From positions 62,001-126,000 of the forward strand of contig JAFGNT010000021.1 in the NCBI GenBank assembly GCA_016926855.1: a stretch of 64,000 nt of DNA. Direction: 5' to 3'. The notes under the pieces are model-generated. The model saw only the letters and a list, made by a program, of their open reading frames with translations. It made no database searches and was not told the DNA's origin. Of the stretch, positions 9,428 through 18,357 are shown in pieces (the stretch's first letter is position 1; every line of letters begins with the position of its first letter). The position numbers and the translations under genes were made by a program. This DNA is from Methanomicrobiaceae archaeon (lineage in GTDB: Archaea > Halobacteriota > Methanomicrobia > Methanomicrobiales > Methanomicrobiaceae).

Positions 9428-10039
9428 ATGAACACGTTTTACCAAAAATTTGGGACAATTGCCCTGATATTGACTGTACTTATCGGTTTCTGCATGGTCT
9501 CCGGGTGTTCCGGCGACTCGGGATCGGCGACTCCCGCCACACCGGCTGCGACCATGGCGCCGACTGCCCGCGAGACGGGTACCGGAGGGCCCTCCGGTGC
9601 CAGTGCCGTTCACTACACCGAACTTTACCGGTTCTTCCCGACACCGACATCCAACTGGATTGCCGAAGACCCCACCGGTATGACGATGAGTGCCGCGGAC
9701 GGAGAATGGAGCTTCGCCCAGAGGGAATACACGCACAAGACCAATCCCGAGATCGTCGTGGATATCGTCATCCAGGACACGGCAGGAATGGAGGTCGGGT
9801 ATTTCCAGGCATGGGACTCATTTGTCACTATGGATACTCCTGAAATGTCATGGAAGCAGATCACAGTGCAGGGATATCCCGCATGGGAGTTCTATGACAA
9901 AACAGAGAACGTGTATACGCAGGTCATCGGCATCAATGATCGGTTTATCGTCTGGATTAATCTGGAAAACGGAAACCAGAACTATCTCACCGTCTTTAAC
10001 ACGGGCATGGATCTCAAAGGCCTTGCGGCGCTTGCCTGA
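9428..10039 (+). CDS. Predicted lipoprotein of unknown function
   Basis: A 203-residue protein with a type II signal: hydrophobic stretch at 9-25, lipobox-like VSGC with the cysteine near residue 28, then a Ser/Thr/Pro/Ala-rich linker (about 29-60) typical of archaeal surface lipoproteins. The soluble part (about 62-203) is aromatic-rich with many beta-type segments (YPAWEFYDK, RFIVWINLENG). This resembles small beta-sandwich domains that bind surface ligands, but I cannot assign a named family. Probably exposed outside the membrane. It stands alone, divergent from the PAS sensor across about 210 bases. Confidence 0.7.
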   Translation: MNTFYQKFGTIALILTVLIGFCMVSGCSGDSGSATPATPAATMAPTARETGTGGPSGASAVHYTELYRFFPTPTSNWIAEDPTGMTMSAADGEWSFAQREYTHKTNPEIVVDIVIQDTAGMEVGYFQAWDSFVTMDTPEMSWKQITVQGYPAWEFYDKTENVYTQVIGINDRFIVWINLENGNQNYLTVFNTGMDLKGLAALA

Positions 10040-10143
10040 GGCAGGCTCTCCTTTTTTCCCATTTTCGCCGAAAAGGCGGGATCGGCCGGCCGAATCATGA
10101 TGGGCCCGCAAGATATTTTTGGGGAGGATACCTATCCACACCT

Positions 10144-10467
10144 ATGCTTGGTGAGGAAATCTTCCAGTATGCTGCCACGTTCTTCGGATTGGTCGGTGCA
10201 GTCATCACGATATACGGCGGCTTGCAGGCATCGTTACGCATTATTCAGCGGGAAGTGCTCAGGCAGCCGCTCAAATATACCTACATACGCTTAGAATTCA
10301 CCAATAAAATCGTATTCGGCCTGGAATTCTTTATCGCCTCGGACATCCTCACCACGCTGATTGCGCCGACACAGGAGGAGCTCCTGCTTCTCGGGACCGT
10401 CGTCGTCATCAGGGTCGTGCTCGGGTATTTCCTGGAAAAAGAAGCTGAAGAATTCCAGGTCGACTAA
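10144..10467 (+). CDS. DUF1622 small membrane protein
   Basis: A 107-residue protein with three likely membrane helices (about 8-28, 52-70, 78-98) and a charged C-terminal tail. The IYGGLQASLR and RLEFTNKIVFGLEFFIASD segments match the DUF1622 pattern (E-F-xx-ADIL type). Function unknown in the family. Ends seven bases from the convergent ligase gene. A GGGGAGGA site lies about 15 bases before the start. Confidence 0.8.
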   Translation: MLGEEIFQYAATFFGLVGAVITIYGGLQASLRIIQREVLRQPLKYTYIRLEFTNKIVFGLEFFIASDILTTLIAPTQEELLLLGTVVVIRVVLGYFLEKEAEEFQVD

Positions 10468-10473
10468 ACCTCC

Positions 10474-11820
10474 TCACCGCCGATCGACCAGCCGTTTCGG
10501 GCGGCCCGTGACCCGGTGCAGTTCGAGGCCGCCGGGTCGTGTAACATGAAACAGGATCGCGAATGTCCCGTCGGCGTATGCACTCGCGAGAAGATCCCTC
10601 CCTGACAGGAACGACCTGAGAAAATTCTCTTCAACAATGCGGCGATCACAGGTACCGGGGTCTTCGCATTCGACGGAGACCCGCATGACGACGTCGCCTT
10701 CCGTATCTCCTCCGTACAGGAACGCCTCGTATTCCCCTGTCAGGTACTCCATGTTCTCCCGGAAAAAGACGCCTTGTTCGATGTCAACCCGGTTGACCGG
10801 TGACCCGTGAATCCATACCGTTTCGGCCTCGCGCTGGGGGGGTCCGATTTTCATGTGCGTTCTCCCGCAGGCGCACGTCTCCCGGGATACCACCACCGTC
10901 GTGTCGTCCGTATCATAGTTGATGAGAATGTTGCCCGACGTCTCCCCCTCCGGAAGCAGGGTTGTGAGAATGATGCGACCGCATTCGCCGTCACGCACAA
11001 ACTGCTGCAGAGCCGGATCGTAGAGATCGATATGCACGAGGTCCTCGGGGACGTGCAGGCCGCTTCGTCGGGTGCACTCCCCGCACATAGTGCCTTCCGT
11101 ACTGCCGTACGTATTGAACACCTCGCACCCCCAGCGTTCTTCAAGATAGGCACGCGACTCCCCGGCAAAACTCTCCCCCCCCACGATGAGGCGCTTTACA
11201 CCCGAGGACGCCGGCTCGATTCCGTCCTTCTCGAGCCTGCGGGCAAGGCGGAGGAGCTTGAACACACTGCCGACGATGCCGGTAGGCCGGAAATTCCGGA
11301 TGACCCGGGTGGGGAACGTGCACTTTCCTTCGGGGATGATCGTAAACCCGACCCGGTGGGCGGCGAGCGTCATGGTATTCGCACCCACGTTCATACCGTA
11401 ACTGGCACATACCGCCACCCGGTCCCCCGGGCCGAAACCCTGCGAGACGAATGCACGGGCATACTTTTCCGCGTACCGCATCCAGTCGTCCCATGTCAGG
11501 AAAAATGCCTTGGGCGTCCCGCTTGTTCCGGATGTCTCATGAATGGTGAAGATGTCCGGGCAGGGAGCACTTTTAAACTCATATGCGGGCGTCTCCGGCG
11601 GCTGGTGTTTCCGGATCATGGCGCCGGATATCACCGGGAGTCCGAGGAGATCTTCGTGCGACCGGATATCGCGGGGGTCGATCCCGTGTTCGTCGAACCA
11701 TTTCCGGTAAAACCGCGTATGGTCGACGGCATACCGGATCGTGTACCGGACCCGGTCGTCAATCAGCGCATCGAGATCTCCCCGGTCCATCGTTTCGATC
11801 GCCTGGTTGAAAAACGTCAT
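10474..11820 (-). CDS. Phenylacetate-CoA ligase/coenzyme F390 synthetase family adenylating enzyme
   Basis: AMP-forming adenylate ligase of 448 residues. The phosphate-binding loop is seen as HETSGTSGTPK near residue 97 and the acyl-adenylate motif as NTYGSTEGTMCGEC near 238. The C-terminal small domain carries a zinc-type cysteine group (CACGRTH near 322). This size and order match PaaK-like ligases, of which coenzyme F390 synthetase is the methanogen member that adenylylates F420 in response to oxygen or redox change. Phenylacetate or indoleacetate activation is the alternative. The ORF track begins at 12012, but that extension overlaps the upstream gene and is compositionally unlike protein. 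ATG 11820 has AGGAGAG upstream and begins MTFFNQAIE, so I use it. Confidence 0.82.
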   Translation of the reverse strand: MTFFNQAIETMDRGDLDALIDDRVRYTIRYAVDHTRFYRKWFDEHGIDPRDIRSHEDLLGLPVISGAMIRKHQPPETPAYEFKSAPCPDIFTIHETSGTSGTPKAFFLTWDDWMRYAEKYARAFVSQGFGPGDRVAVCASYGMNVGANTMTLAAHRVGFTIIPEGKCTFPTRVIRNFRPTGIVGSVFKLLRLARRLEKDGIEPASSGVKRLIVGGESFAGESRAYLEERWGCEVFNTYGSTEGTMCGECTRRSGLHVPEDLVHIDLYDPALQQFVRDGECGRIILTTLLPEGETSGNILINYDTDDTTVVVSRETCACGRTHMKIGPPQREAETVWIHGSPVNRVDIEQGVFFRENMEYLTGEYEAFLYGGDTEGDVVMRVSVECEDPGTCDRRIVEENFLRSFLSGRDLLASAYADGTFAILFHVTRPGGLELHRVTGRPKRLVDRR

Positions 11821-11872
11821 GAGACTCTCCTGATATGAAGGTTTTCGCCCGAAATGATAATGGCATCTCCGC

Positions 11873-12550
11873 TTACCCGAAAAATCCCCGGCTGATATCC
11901 GCGTCCTGCGAATATCCCCGCGACTCCCAGTATCCCCGGTATCCGGGATCGTCGGAGAGTTCGATCGCGGTGACCCACTTGATCCACTTATATCCCCACT
12001 TATCTTCGGCAACCAGGGAAAACGGGTACCCGCGTTCCGGGGGAATAGTGACGTTGTTCATCCGGTACGCGAGAATAATGTCATTGTCCTCGATATATGA
12101 CCGGGGAAACGAGGTCGAATACCCGTCGTATGCACGGAAGATAATGGTGTCGGACCGGGGATCTACGCCCGCGGGGCCGATAAGGTCTTTCACAAGCACG
12201 CCCTCCCAGAAGATTGTCGCGCTCCACCCTTCCACGCAGTCAAGCGTCAGGACTTTTCCGTACCGCGGGAATGATCCGATAATGTCGTCATACCGGTACT
12301 CGAGGGGGCGATTAACGAGCCCTTCGATGGAGAGGGAATAGGTAGTGATGGTGATATGCTGGGGGCCCCTGATGGAATTTTCCCGGAAATCACGGATCGA
12401 AGAGAGATCCTCACCCTCGTAATTCCTGATTTCTTTCGCTGACAACAGGGTGATTTCCGTCGAATCGCTGCCGGGTACCGCGAGCAGGAGGACGGCAATC
12501 AGGACACCACCGGCAATGACAATCAATGCAAGGGAAAGACGGGACGGCAT
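11873..12550 (-). CDS. Membrane-anchored molybdopterin oxidoreductase (sulfite oxidase/MsrP fold)
   Basis: 225 residues with an N-terminal hydrophobic anchor or signal (about 6-27), then an oxidoreductase molybdopterin-binding domain. The cofactor-ligating cysteine is in TLDCVEGWSA near residue 102, a hallmark of the sulfite oxidase/YedY (MsrP) fold, and the C-terminal KWGYKWIKWV is also typical. The catalytic domain should face outside the membrane. It lacks a dimerisation domain and a heme domain, as in stand-alone archaeal members; the substrate is unknown. ATG 12550 starts MPSRLSLAL directly before the hydrophobic stretch; the track start at 12655 would add 35 residues overlapping the promoter side of the HEAT gene. 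Confidence 0.82.
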   Translation of the reverse strand: MPSRLSLALIVIAGGVLIAVLLLAVPGSDSTEITLLSAKEIRNYEGEDLSSIRDFRENSIRGPQHITITTYSLSIEGLVNRPLEYRYDDIIGSFPRYGKVLTLDCVEGWSATIFWEGVLVKDLIGPAGVDPRSDTIIFRAYDGYSTSFPRSYIEDNDIILAYRMNNVTIPPERGYPFSLVAEDKWGYKWIKWVTAIELSDDPGYRGYWESRGYSQDADISRGFFG

Positions 12551-12632
12551 CCGGATCACTTCATGGATGAACGAACAGGGACGGCGGACGTTAAAAGGGT
12601 TGTCGTGTGAAAAACCAGCGTCCGAAAAAAGG

Positions 12633-13145
12633 TTATTTTTCCCGGATATAATCAATAGCGTCCTGTGAGGCGGAGCGAATATCTTCGTCGGTATCGTTAA
12701 GAAGCTCTTTTAACGCCTCGATCGCGCTTGCGTCCTGTATCTCGCCGAGGGCGACAATCGCCCCCATTTTCACGCGGCGGTCAGTATCATGCAATGCCGT
12801 CGTCAGCGGATCGATGGCCTTTTTCCCGATGAGAATGAGCGCATCTGTCGCCCATAGCTGCACACGTGTTTTTTTGTCCTTAAACAGCTGGATGAGGTGC
12901 GGCACGGCCCGGGCGTCACCAATCTGCCCGAGAGCCCTGACGCAGCCTTCCCTGACCCGCCAGTCGTCGTCGTTCAGTGCTCCGATAAGGGGATACACCG
13001 CAGAATTTCCTTTCCGGACGAGGGCTTCCTCGGCAGCCTTCCGGGTCGGGCGGTCCTTCTCCTCGCGCAGATTCTCGATAAGTTCGGAGACATCTTTCGT
13101 GTCGAATGTCCGTTTATCGCCTTTTAAGAAATCAAAAAATCCCAT
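12633..13145 (-). CDS. HEAT-repeat (PBS lyase-like) protein
   Basis: 170 residues of about four to five HEAT repeats. Each repeat carries the pattern DxDxxVRxxAxxALGxIGD; DDDWRVREGCVRALG and DTDRRVKMGAIVALG are clear examples. Such short proteins act as protein-protein scaffolds; no catalytic residues are expected. Divergently paired with a second HEAT gene that shares the same repeat type across a 134-base AT-rich promoter region. Function beyond scaffolding cannot be read from the sequence. Confidence 0.88.
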   Translation of the reverse strand: MGFFDFLKGDKRTFDTKDVSELIENLREEKDRPTRKAAEEALVRKGNSAVYPLIGALNDDDWRVREGCVRALGQIGDARAVPHLIQLFKDKKTRVQLWATDALILIGKKAIDPLTTALHDTDRRVKMGAIVALGEIQDASAIEALKELLNDTDEDIRSASQDAIDYIREK

Positions 13146-13279
13146 TGAGGAAAAACCTTACCTTTTTCGTGTAATAGTAGAGTATTTTTCAGTATATATC
13201 AACATTTGCAAAGCAATTGGCCTCGGAAACCACCCCATGCAGTGCACCGGGGTGCTCCTTGCGGATCGGTGTGACGGGA

Positions 13280-13636
13280 ATGACAGCTGACGACGATAAA
13301 GCCGGCAGACGGTACGAAAAACAGGAAAAACGCCTGAAGATTTTTATTGCACACCTGGACCATGACGAGGCGCCATACCGGTGGGGGGCTGCGGAGGCGC
13401 TCGGGCGGATGAGAGATGAGCGTGCCGTTGAACCGCTCATCGGGCGGCTGGATGACGACGACTGGCGGGTACGGCTGAAGGCCGCATGGTCGCTCGGGCA
13501 GATCGGCGATCCGCGGGCGCTGCCGCATCTCCGGCGCCTCATGAAAGACCCGCGGGAAGTCGTCGCCGATATGGCCGGCGAGGCGGTCCGCGGGATTCAG
13601 ATGCGGATGCTCAGAAAGATGCAGGAAAAGGAGTGA
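13280..13636 (+). CDS. HEAT-repeat (PBS lyase-like) protein, short
   Basis: 118 residues from ATG 13280 with a charged N-terminal segment followed by three HEAT repeats (DHDEAPYRWGAAEALG, DDDDWRVRLKAAWSLG and a last MKDPREVVADMAGEAV). Very similar in repeat sequence to the divergent neighbour, so the pair probably arose by duplication. The ORF track extends to 13217, but those residues overlap the shared upstream region, and ATG 13280 follows GGTGTGA. Likely scaffold or adaptor; partner unknown. Confidence 0.82.
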   Translation: MTADDDKAGRRYEKQEKRLKIFIAHLDHDEAPYRWGAAEALGRMRDERAVEPLIGRLDDDDWRVRLKAAWSLGQIGDPRALPHLRRLMKDPREVVADMAGEAVRGIQMRMLRKMQEKE

Positions 13637-13755
13637 CATCTCCCCGGATCTCCAGATAGGTATATGCATTCTTCAGCCGGTATAGTCTTGTATACACACC
13701 GGTTCCGGGGCAAAATCGCTCAGGCCGGTGAAAGTACGTGGGTCCGGTGACGAAT

Positions 13756-14313
13756 ATGCTTGAACTTATCGGAATTGCCGTTCTAATCATAGTGCTTGTC
13801 GTACTGGCAGGCTGGTTTGTGAGCATCTACAACAGATTTTTCAGCCTGAAAAACTCGGGTGAAGCCACGCTCGGGCAGATCCGGGTTGCGATGAAGAAAC
13901 GTCTTGATATGATTACCCAGCTGCTCGGCTCGGTGAAGAGTTATGCCGCGTTTGAGAAGGAGACACTCGTAAAAGTGACCGAAATGCGGGGGAGTGTCGG
14001 ATCGGCCGGTGCGGGAGACCTCAACGAAGTCGAGGCCGCATCACGGTCAATCCTCGGCAGGCTCCTTGCCGTCGTTGAAAGCTATCCCGATCTCAAGACC
14101 TCGACTACGGTTAAAGAGCTGATGGCATCCATTCGCGAGGTCGAGGCCGAGATTGCGCGGCAGCGGTATACCTACAATAATATCGCCCAGCAGCTCAATA
14201 CGATGACCGAAACCATCCCCTCGAACATCGTCGCGGGACTCATCGGGATGCAGAAGATGGAGTACCTGCAGTTCTCCGAGGAGATCGAAAAGCCGCCGGA
14301 GATTGCATTCTAG
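13756..14313 (+). CDS. lemA: LemA family membrane protein
   Basis: About 185 residues: one N-terminal membrane helix (about 1-22, [12 protein letters not shown]), then a long three-helix-bundle coiled domain with the family hallmark [12 protein letters not shown] near residue 23 and [14 protein letters not shown]. LemA proteins have their helical domain inside the cell; molecular function is unsettled. The GGTGA site five bases before ATG 13756 decides the start over the GTG at 13738. It is followed 12 bases later by the DUF2207 gene, a very common pairing with LemA. Confidence 0.9.
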   Translation: MLELIGIAVLIIVLVVLAGWFVSIYNRFFSLKNSGEATLGQIRVAMKKRLDMITQLLGSVKSYAAFEKETLVKVTEMRGSVGSAGAGDLNEVEAASRSILGRLLAVVESYPDLKTSTTVKELMASIREVEAEIARQRYTYNNIAQQLNTMTETIPSNIVAGLIGMQKMEYLQFSEEIEKPPEIAF

Positions 14314-14325
14314 AGGAGTCCGGCT

Positions 14326-16152
14326 GTGAACGAAACGCGGCAGATTGTACTGCTCGTAGCCATCACCGCAGCCCTTGGCATACTCGCCGTCGCTGCCGTG
14401 GCCGTCATACCATCGCTTCTCGAAGGCGATCTGGTTGTTGACTCCTACGAGGCGGTGCTGCATGAAAACGGGACGCTCGTCGAGCGGTACACCTACGAGG
14501 TGAAGACATCCGGAACATACCGGATGCTCTACCGCACCTGGGATGCCTCCCTGGCATTTGAACCGGTGGATTCTCCGCATGTCGAATATATCGGGATGCA
14601 GGTCCCCGCCGGCGTGATCGGGTATGCGAAAGATGCACAGGGCACGGTCATACTGGAGGGTGCAGGGGACGATTCCGCCCGGGCGTTTGTCCGGGAGCGT
14701 GCCCTCGCAAACGAGGTGGGCCTCTACCGTCCCGCATACTTCGGTGCGGGAACATACACCGTGGAGTATGTGTTCCGCATCGCTCCTCCGATTGAATACG
14801 ATGCCGATGCTGTGCACCTGAACCTGCAGTTCGCACGCAGCCATATCCCGTACCGCCGTGTTTCGATCACCCTTCCCGCCCGCGGTGTGGAGGCTGTCTA
14901 CCCGCACCCGCCCCTGCTCACGACCACGCAGGCGGGAGATGCCATTCGTATAACAGGCAGTTCACCGCAGGACGACCTCCTCGAGATCGAACTGCTGCTC
15001 GCTCCCGGTATGCAGGACTCCCTGTACGGGTTTCCCCGTTCCGTCCCGGATGTCCGTGCACAGACGGAATCTGCCAATGCTCTTTACAGCGCCCCCTTCA
15101 CCGCCGCGAGTGTCCTCGGACCGTTAGCCGTGCTGATTGTTCTTGCCCTGCCGCTCCTCCTTGCCGGGCTCTGGTACCGTTCAGGGCGGGAAGCGGACGT
15201 GACGGTGCCGGAGTTTCTCAGTTTTGTCCCGAACCCGAAACTGAAACCCTGGCAGGTTACCCTGCTCTTTCAGGGCGACGCAGGGGATTTCAGCGAAAAC
15301 GGGTTTCAGGCGACACTGCTCGATCTTCACCGCCGCGGTCTGCTGCGGATCGAGGAGAAAGAGGGCGGGAAGGGCGTGATCATCACGATACCGGACAGTC
15401 ACGTGATCGACGCCCCGGAGACGGATGCCTACGAACGCCGTGTCATGACATTCATCTCGAACGCCGCAACGGACGGGCGGCTTGACACCGGCGAATTCGA
15501 GGCGCTCGCCGGGGCGGCCCGCGATTCGCTGCAGACGCGGACAGAGGTGATGCGGATCCAGCAGACGCTCACGGCGCTCATGGGTACCGCCGACAGGTCG
15601 ATCGTCCGCACCTACGTGGTCGAGGGACGGGAGCGGCTGCTCCCGTTCGCGTTCCTCGGCGCCATCCCCCTCGGCCTTGTCATTTTAATCCTTGTACTCG
15701 CACCGGGCACAGTGCAGATCCTTGCCGGGGCTGTAGCGCTGTATGCCGTGGTGCTCATCCAGGTCGTCATCGCCGCACTCTTCCCGACCACTCTCTTCGG
15801 CCAATGGAAAGGCGACGGGTATGCGGAAAAGCTCAGATGGGACGCATTTACGCATTTCCTCTCTGACCTTGCCCTCATCCGCCAGTACTCCCCCGACGAT
15901 ATGAGTATGTGGGGCGAGTGGCTCGTGTACGGCACGGCGCTCGGTGTCGGCGACAGGGTGGAGGCGGCGATGAAGGACCTCAACATCACCGTACGCGATG
16001 CGGGCGTCCCGCTCTACTCGCATATGCACCTTGCATTCGTCCCCATCATCGCCTTCGCCCCGCCGTCATCCGGCGGCGGAGGAGGATTTGGTGGGGGCGG
16101 GGGATTCGGCGGCGGAGGCGGATTCGGCGGTGGCGGTGCGGGCGGCCGCTGA
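14326..16152 (+). CDS. DUF2207 family membrane protein with glycine-rich tail
   Basis: 608 residues starting at GTG 14326 after GAGGAG. Order: signal-anchor helix (about 5-25), an extracytoplasmic DUF2207 beta domain (about 35-235), a membrane helix (about 258-283), a cytoplasmic winged-helix-like region (TLLDLHRRGLLRIEE near 328), two further helices (about 440-495), a final segment, and a Gly-rich low-complexity C terminus of repeated GGGGGFG. The architecture and the LemA partner are typical of the family. It probably forms a membrane complex with LemA; biochemical role unknown. The Gly tail is encoded by a slippage-prone repeat at about 16070-16150. Confidence 0.88.
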   Translation: MNETRQIVLLVAITAALGILAVAAVAVIPSLLEGDLVVDSYEAVLHENGTLVERYTYEVKTSGTYRMLYRTWDASLAFEPVDSPHVEYIGMQVPAGVIGYAKDAQGTVILEGAGDDSARAFVRERALANEVGLYRPAYFGAGTYTVEYVFRIAPPIEYDADAVHLNLQFARSHIPYRRVSITLPARGVEAVYPHPPLLTTTQAGDAIRITGSSPQDDLLEIELLLAPGMQDSLYGFPRSVPDVRAQTESANALYSAPFTAASVLGPLAVLIVLALPLLLAGLWYRSGREADVTVPEFLSFVPNPKLKPWQVTLLFQGDAGDFSENGFQATLLDLHRRGLLRIEEKEGGKGVIITIPDSHVIDAPETDAYERRVMTFISNAATDGRLDTGEFEALAGAARDSLQTRTEVMRIQQTLTALMGTADRSIVRTYVVEGRERLLPFAFLGAIPLGLVILILVLAPGTVQILAGAVALYAVVLIQVVIAALFPTTLFGQWKGDGYAEKLRWDAFTHFLSDLALIRQYSPDDMSMWGEWLVYGTALGVGDRVEAAMKDLNITVRDAGVPLYSHMHLAFVPIIAFAPPSSGGGGGFGGGGGFGGGGGFGGGGAGGR

Positions 16153-16156
16153 CTTT

Positions 16157-16447
16157 TCAGTCGGCTGCAGGGACGGGCAGGAATGTCTGCCCTTCACGGC
16201 CGGCGGGACGGGTACCCCCGTCCTCCTTCTGTTCGATCTCTTTAAGCATTTCAACAAGCACGGAGAAGACCGCCGCTTCGAGAGGATCGTCAAACGCATA
16301 GAACCCCTCGCTCGCGTGCTTCTTCGCCATCTCCGAAATTCGCTCCGCATATACCTGGTCCTCCTTTCTCATTGCCTTTCGTGCCCGCATCCAGCGGTCC
16401 GACGTGTTCTTCACTCCGAGCCTGATGCTCTCAAAACTTCTTCCCAT
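16157..16447 (-). CDS. Small helical protein of unknown function
   Basis: 96 residues with no membrane segment, strongly helical and charged (DRWMRARKAMRKEDQVYAERI, then VLVEMLKEIEQKEDGG). It looks like a soluble dimeric helical protein, but I do not recognise the family. The composition resembles neighbouring true genes, and the frame ends just four bases from the convergent DUF2207 gene with no overlap, which supports it being real. ATG 16447 is preceded by GGTGGTGA about eight bases upstream. Confidence 0.6.
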   Translation of the reverse strand: MGRSFESIRLGVKNTSDRWMRARKAMRKEDQVYAERISEMAKKHASEGFYAFDDPLEAAVFSVLVEMLKEIEQKEDGGTRPAGREGQTFLPVPAAD

Positions 16448-16566
16448 GGCATGTCACCACCAGAGATGTCAGGGCGGCAGTGATAAGACCCCGGGTGCGG
16501 GTGAGGTGAAAGTAACGGCGCAGGGCCGGATACTTTATGGGCGAATCGCGACTATATGCCGGTACA

Positions 16567-18348
16567 ATGCCACCGGACGGTTATGCGGGCAGGATTCTCG
16601 CCGTGGATCTCTCCCGGAAAACACTCTCGAACGAGCCCCTTCCTCCTGAATGGAAGGACCGCTATCTCGGCGGCCGGGGATTCGGCGTTGCAGCGGTGCG
16701 CGAACGCGTCAGGCCCGGGACGGATCCCTTCGCTCCGGAGAACGTGCTCGTTTTTGCAGCAGGCCCCCTCACGGGAAGCGGCATGCCCCTCGGTGCACGG
16801 TATGACGTGGTCACCGCATCGCCCCTCACCGGGACGCTGACATCCGCGAACAGCGGCGGGTTTTTCGGTACGGCATTAAAAAGGGCGGGGTTCGATGCCG
16901 TGATCATCTCCGGCGCCTCCGCAACCCCCCTGTACCTGTACATCGACGGACAGGCGGAACTCCGGGATGCTTCCGCGTACCACGGCATGGGAACCGGGGA
17001 GACCGCCCGGGCGATTGCCGCCGATACGGGGGAGGCGGGGATCCGGGTGGCCGCGATCGGCCCCGCCGGTGAACGACGGTGCCGGATGGCGGCGGTGATG
17101 AACGACGGGGGACGGGCCGCAGGACGGGGCGGGGTCGGCGCCGTGATGGGCGCGAAGAACGTAAAAGCGGTGGCGGTGCTGGGTACCGGCACGGTCGGGG
17201 TTGCCGACCCGGAGCGTGCCCGCGATGTCGGGAGGCAGATCCTCCGTACCCTGAAGGAGACGGGTCTCACTACCGGCAGCCTCCGGACACACGGAACTGC
17301 GGGGGTGCTGCCACGGATAAACGGGCTCGGTATCCTGCCGACCCGGAACTTCCGGGAGGGGATGTTTGAGGGTGCGGAAAACGTCTCCGGAGAGCGGATG
17401 ACCGAAACGCTGCTGAAAGGCAGAAAGCCCTGCTATGCATGCAGCGTCGGGTGCGGGCGGATCACCGAATCCGGCGGTGTGTCGGGCGAGGGGCCGGAAT
17501 ACGAAACCATCTGGGCGCTGGGCCCGGCATGCGGCATCGACGACCTCCCGAAGATTGCAGAGGCAAACTACCTCTGCAACGAGCTCGGGCTCGATACGAT
17601 CTCCACGGGATCCACCATCGCCTGTGCCATGGAGATCGCGGAAGACGGCCATATCGACACCGGTTTCCGGTTCGGGGATGCCGGGGCGCTCGGCAGGATC
17701 GTGCGGATGATCGGGTATCGCGAGGGTATCGGGGATCTCCTTGCCGAGGGCTCGTACCGCACGGCGGCTTTTGTCGGGCACCCGGACTATTCCATGAGCG
17801 TGAAGGGGCAGGAGCTCCCGGCATATGACCCGAGAGGGCTGCAGGGGCTCGGCCTGAACTATGCGACCTCCGTCCGGGGCGGGTGCCACGTCTACGGGAA
17901 TATGCTGTACGCGGAGGTGATCGGCTCGCCCGTCAGACTCGACCCGTATACGACGGAGGGGAAGGCGGAATGGACGAAGGAATTCCAGGATCTCGGTGCC
18001 GCCATCGATGCGGCCGGGATCTGCATCTTTACCGAACGGGTGCTCTGGGCGCCGGAGTATGCCCTGATGGTCGCTGCCGTCACCGGACGGGAAATCGACG
18101 CGAAGGGGCTGCTCCGGACCGGCGAGCGCATCTGGAACCTCCAGAAGCTCTGGAATATCGGGGCGGGGCTGACCCGGGACGACGACACTCTTCCGGCCCG
18201 CTTCCTGACTGTTCCGCTCCGCGAGGGGCCGCCTGCCGGCGAAGTCTGGCGACGGGACGAGCTCCTCCCGGCATATTATGCGGCACGCGGGTGGGACGAA
18301 CAGGGTGTGCCGAAACCGGAGACACTCCGGGCGCTGGATATTGCCTGA
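16567..18348 (+). CDS. Tungsten-containing aldehyde:ferredoxin oxidoreductase family protein
   Basis: About 593 residues. The N-terminal domain carries the pterin-binding pattern (GPLTGSGMPLGARYDV, SANSGGFFG). The [4Fe-4S] ligands appear as CYACSVGC near residue 289, with the fourth cysteine in AAGICIF near 482. Family enzymes oxidise aldehydes to acids with ferredoxin as acceptor, with two tungstopterins per subunit, in the cytoplasm. The exact substrate (aldehyde, formaldehyde, glyceraldehyde-3-P or other) cannot be read. I take ATG 16567 (MPPDGYAGRILAVDLS matches the conserved N terminus); the track start at 16537 falls at a TTTATGG-like promoter element. The FecBCD-type importer a few genes on could supply tungstate or molybdate, an inference only. 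Confidence 0.9.
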   Translation: MPPDGYAGRILAVDLSRKTLSNEPLPPEWKDRYLGGRGFGVAAVRERVRPGTDPFAPENVLVFAAGPLTGSGMPLGARYDVVTASPLTGTLTSANSGGFFGTALKRAGFDAVIISGASATPLYLYIDGQAELRDASAYHGMGTGETARAIAADTGEAGIRVAAIGPAGERRCRMAAVMNDGGRAAGRGGVGAVMGAKNVKAVAVLGTGTVGVADPERARDVGRQILRTLKETGLTTGSLRTHGTAGVLPRINGLGILPTRNFREGMFEGAENVSGERMTETLLKGRKPCYACSVGCGRITESGGVSGEGPEYETIWALGPACGIDDLPKIAEANYLCNELGLDTISTGSTIACAMEIAEDGHIDTGFRFGDAGALGRIVRMIGYREGIGDLLAEGSYRTAAFVGHPDYSMSVKGQELPAYDPRGLQGLGLNYATSVRGGCHVYGNMLYAEVIGSPVRLDPYTTEGKAEWTKEFQDLGAAIDAAGICIFTERVLWAPEYALMVAAVTGREIDAKGLLRTGERIWNLQKLWNIGAGLTRDDDTLPARFLTVPLREGPPAGEVWRRDELLPAYYAARGWDEQGVPKPETLRALDIA

Positions 18349-18357
18349 AAATGCGTT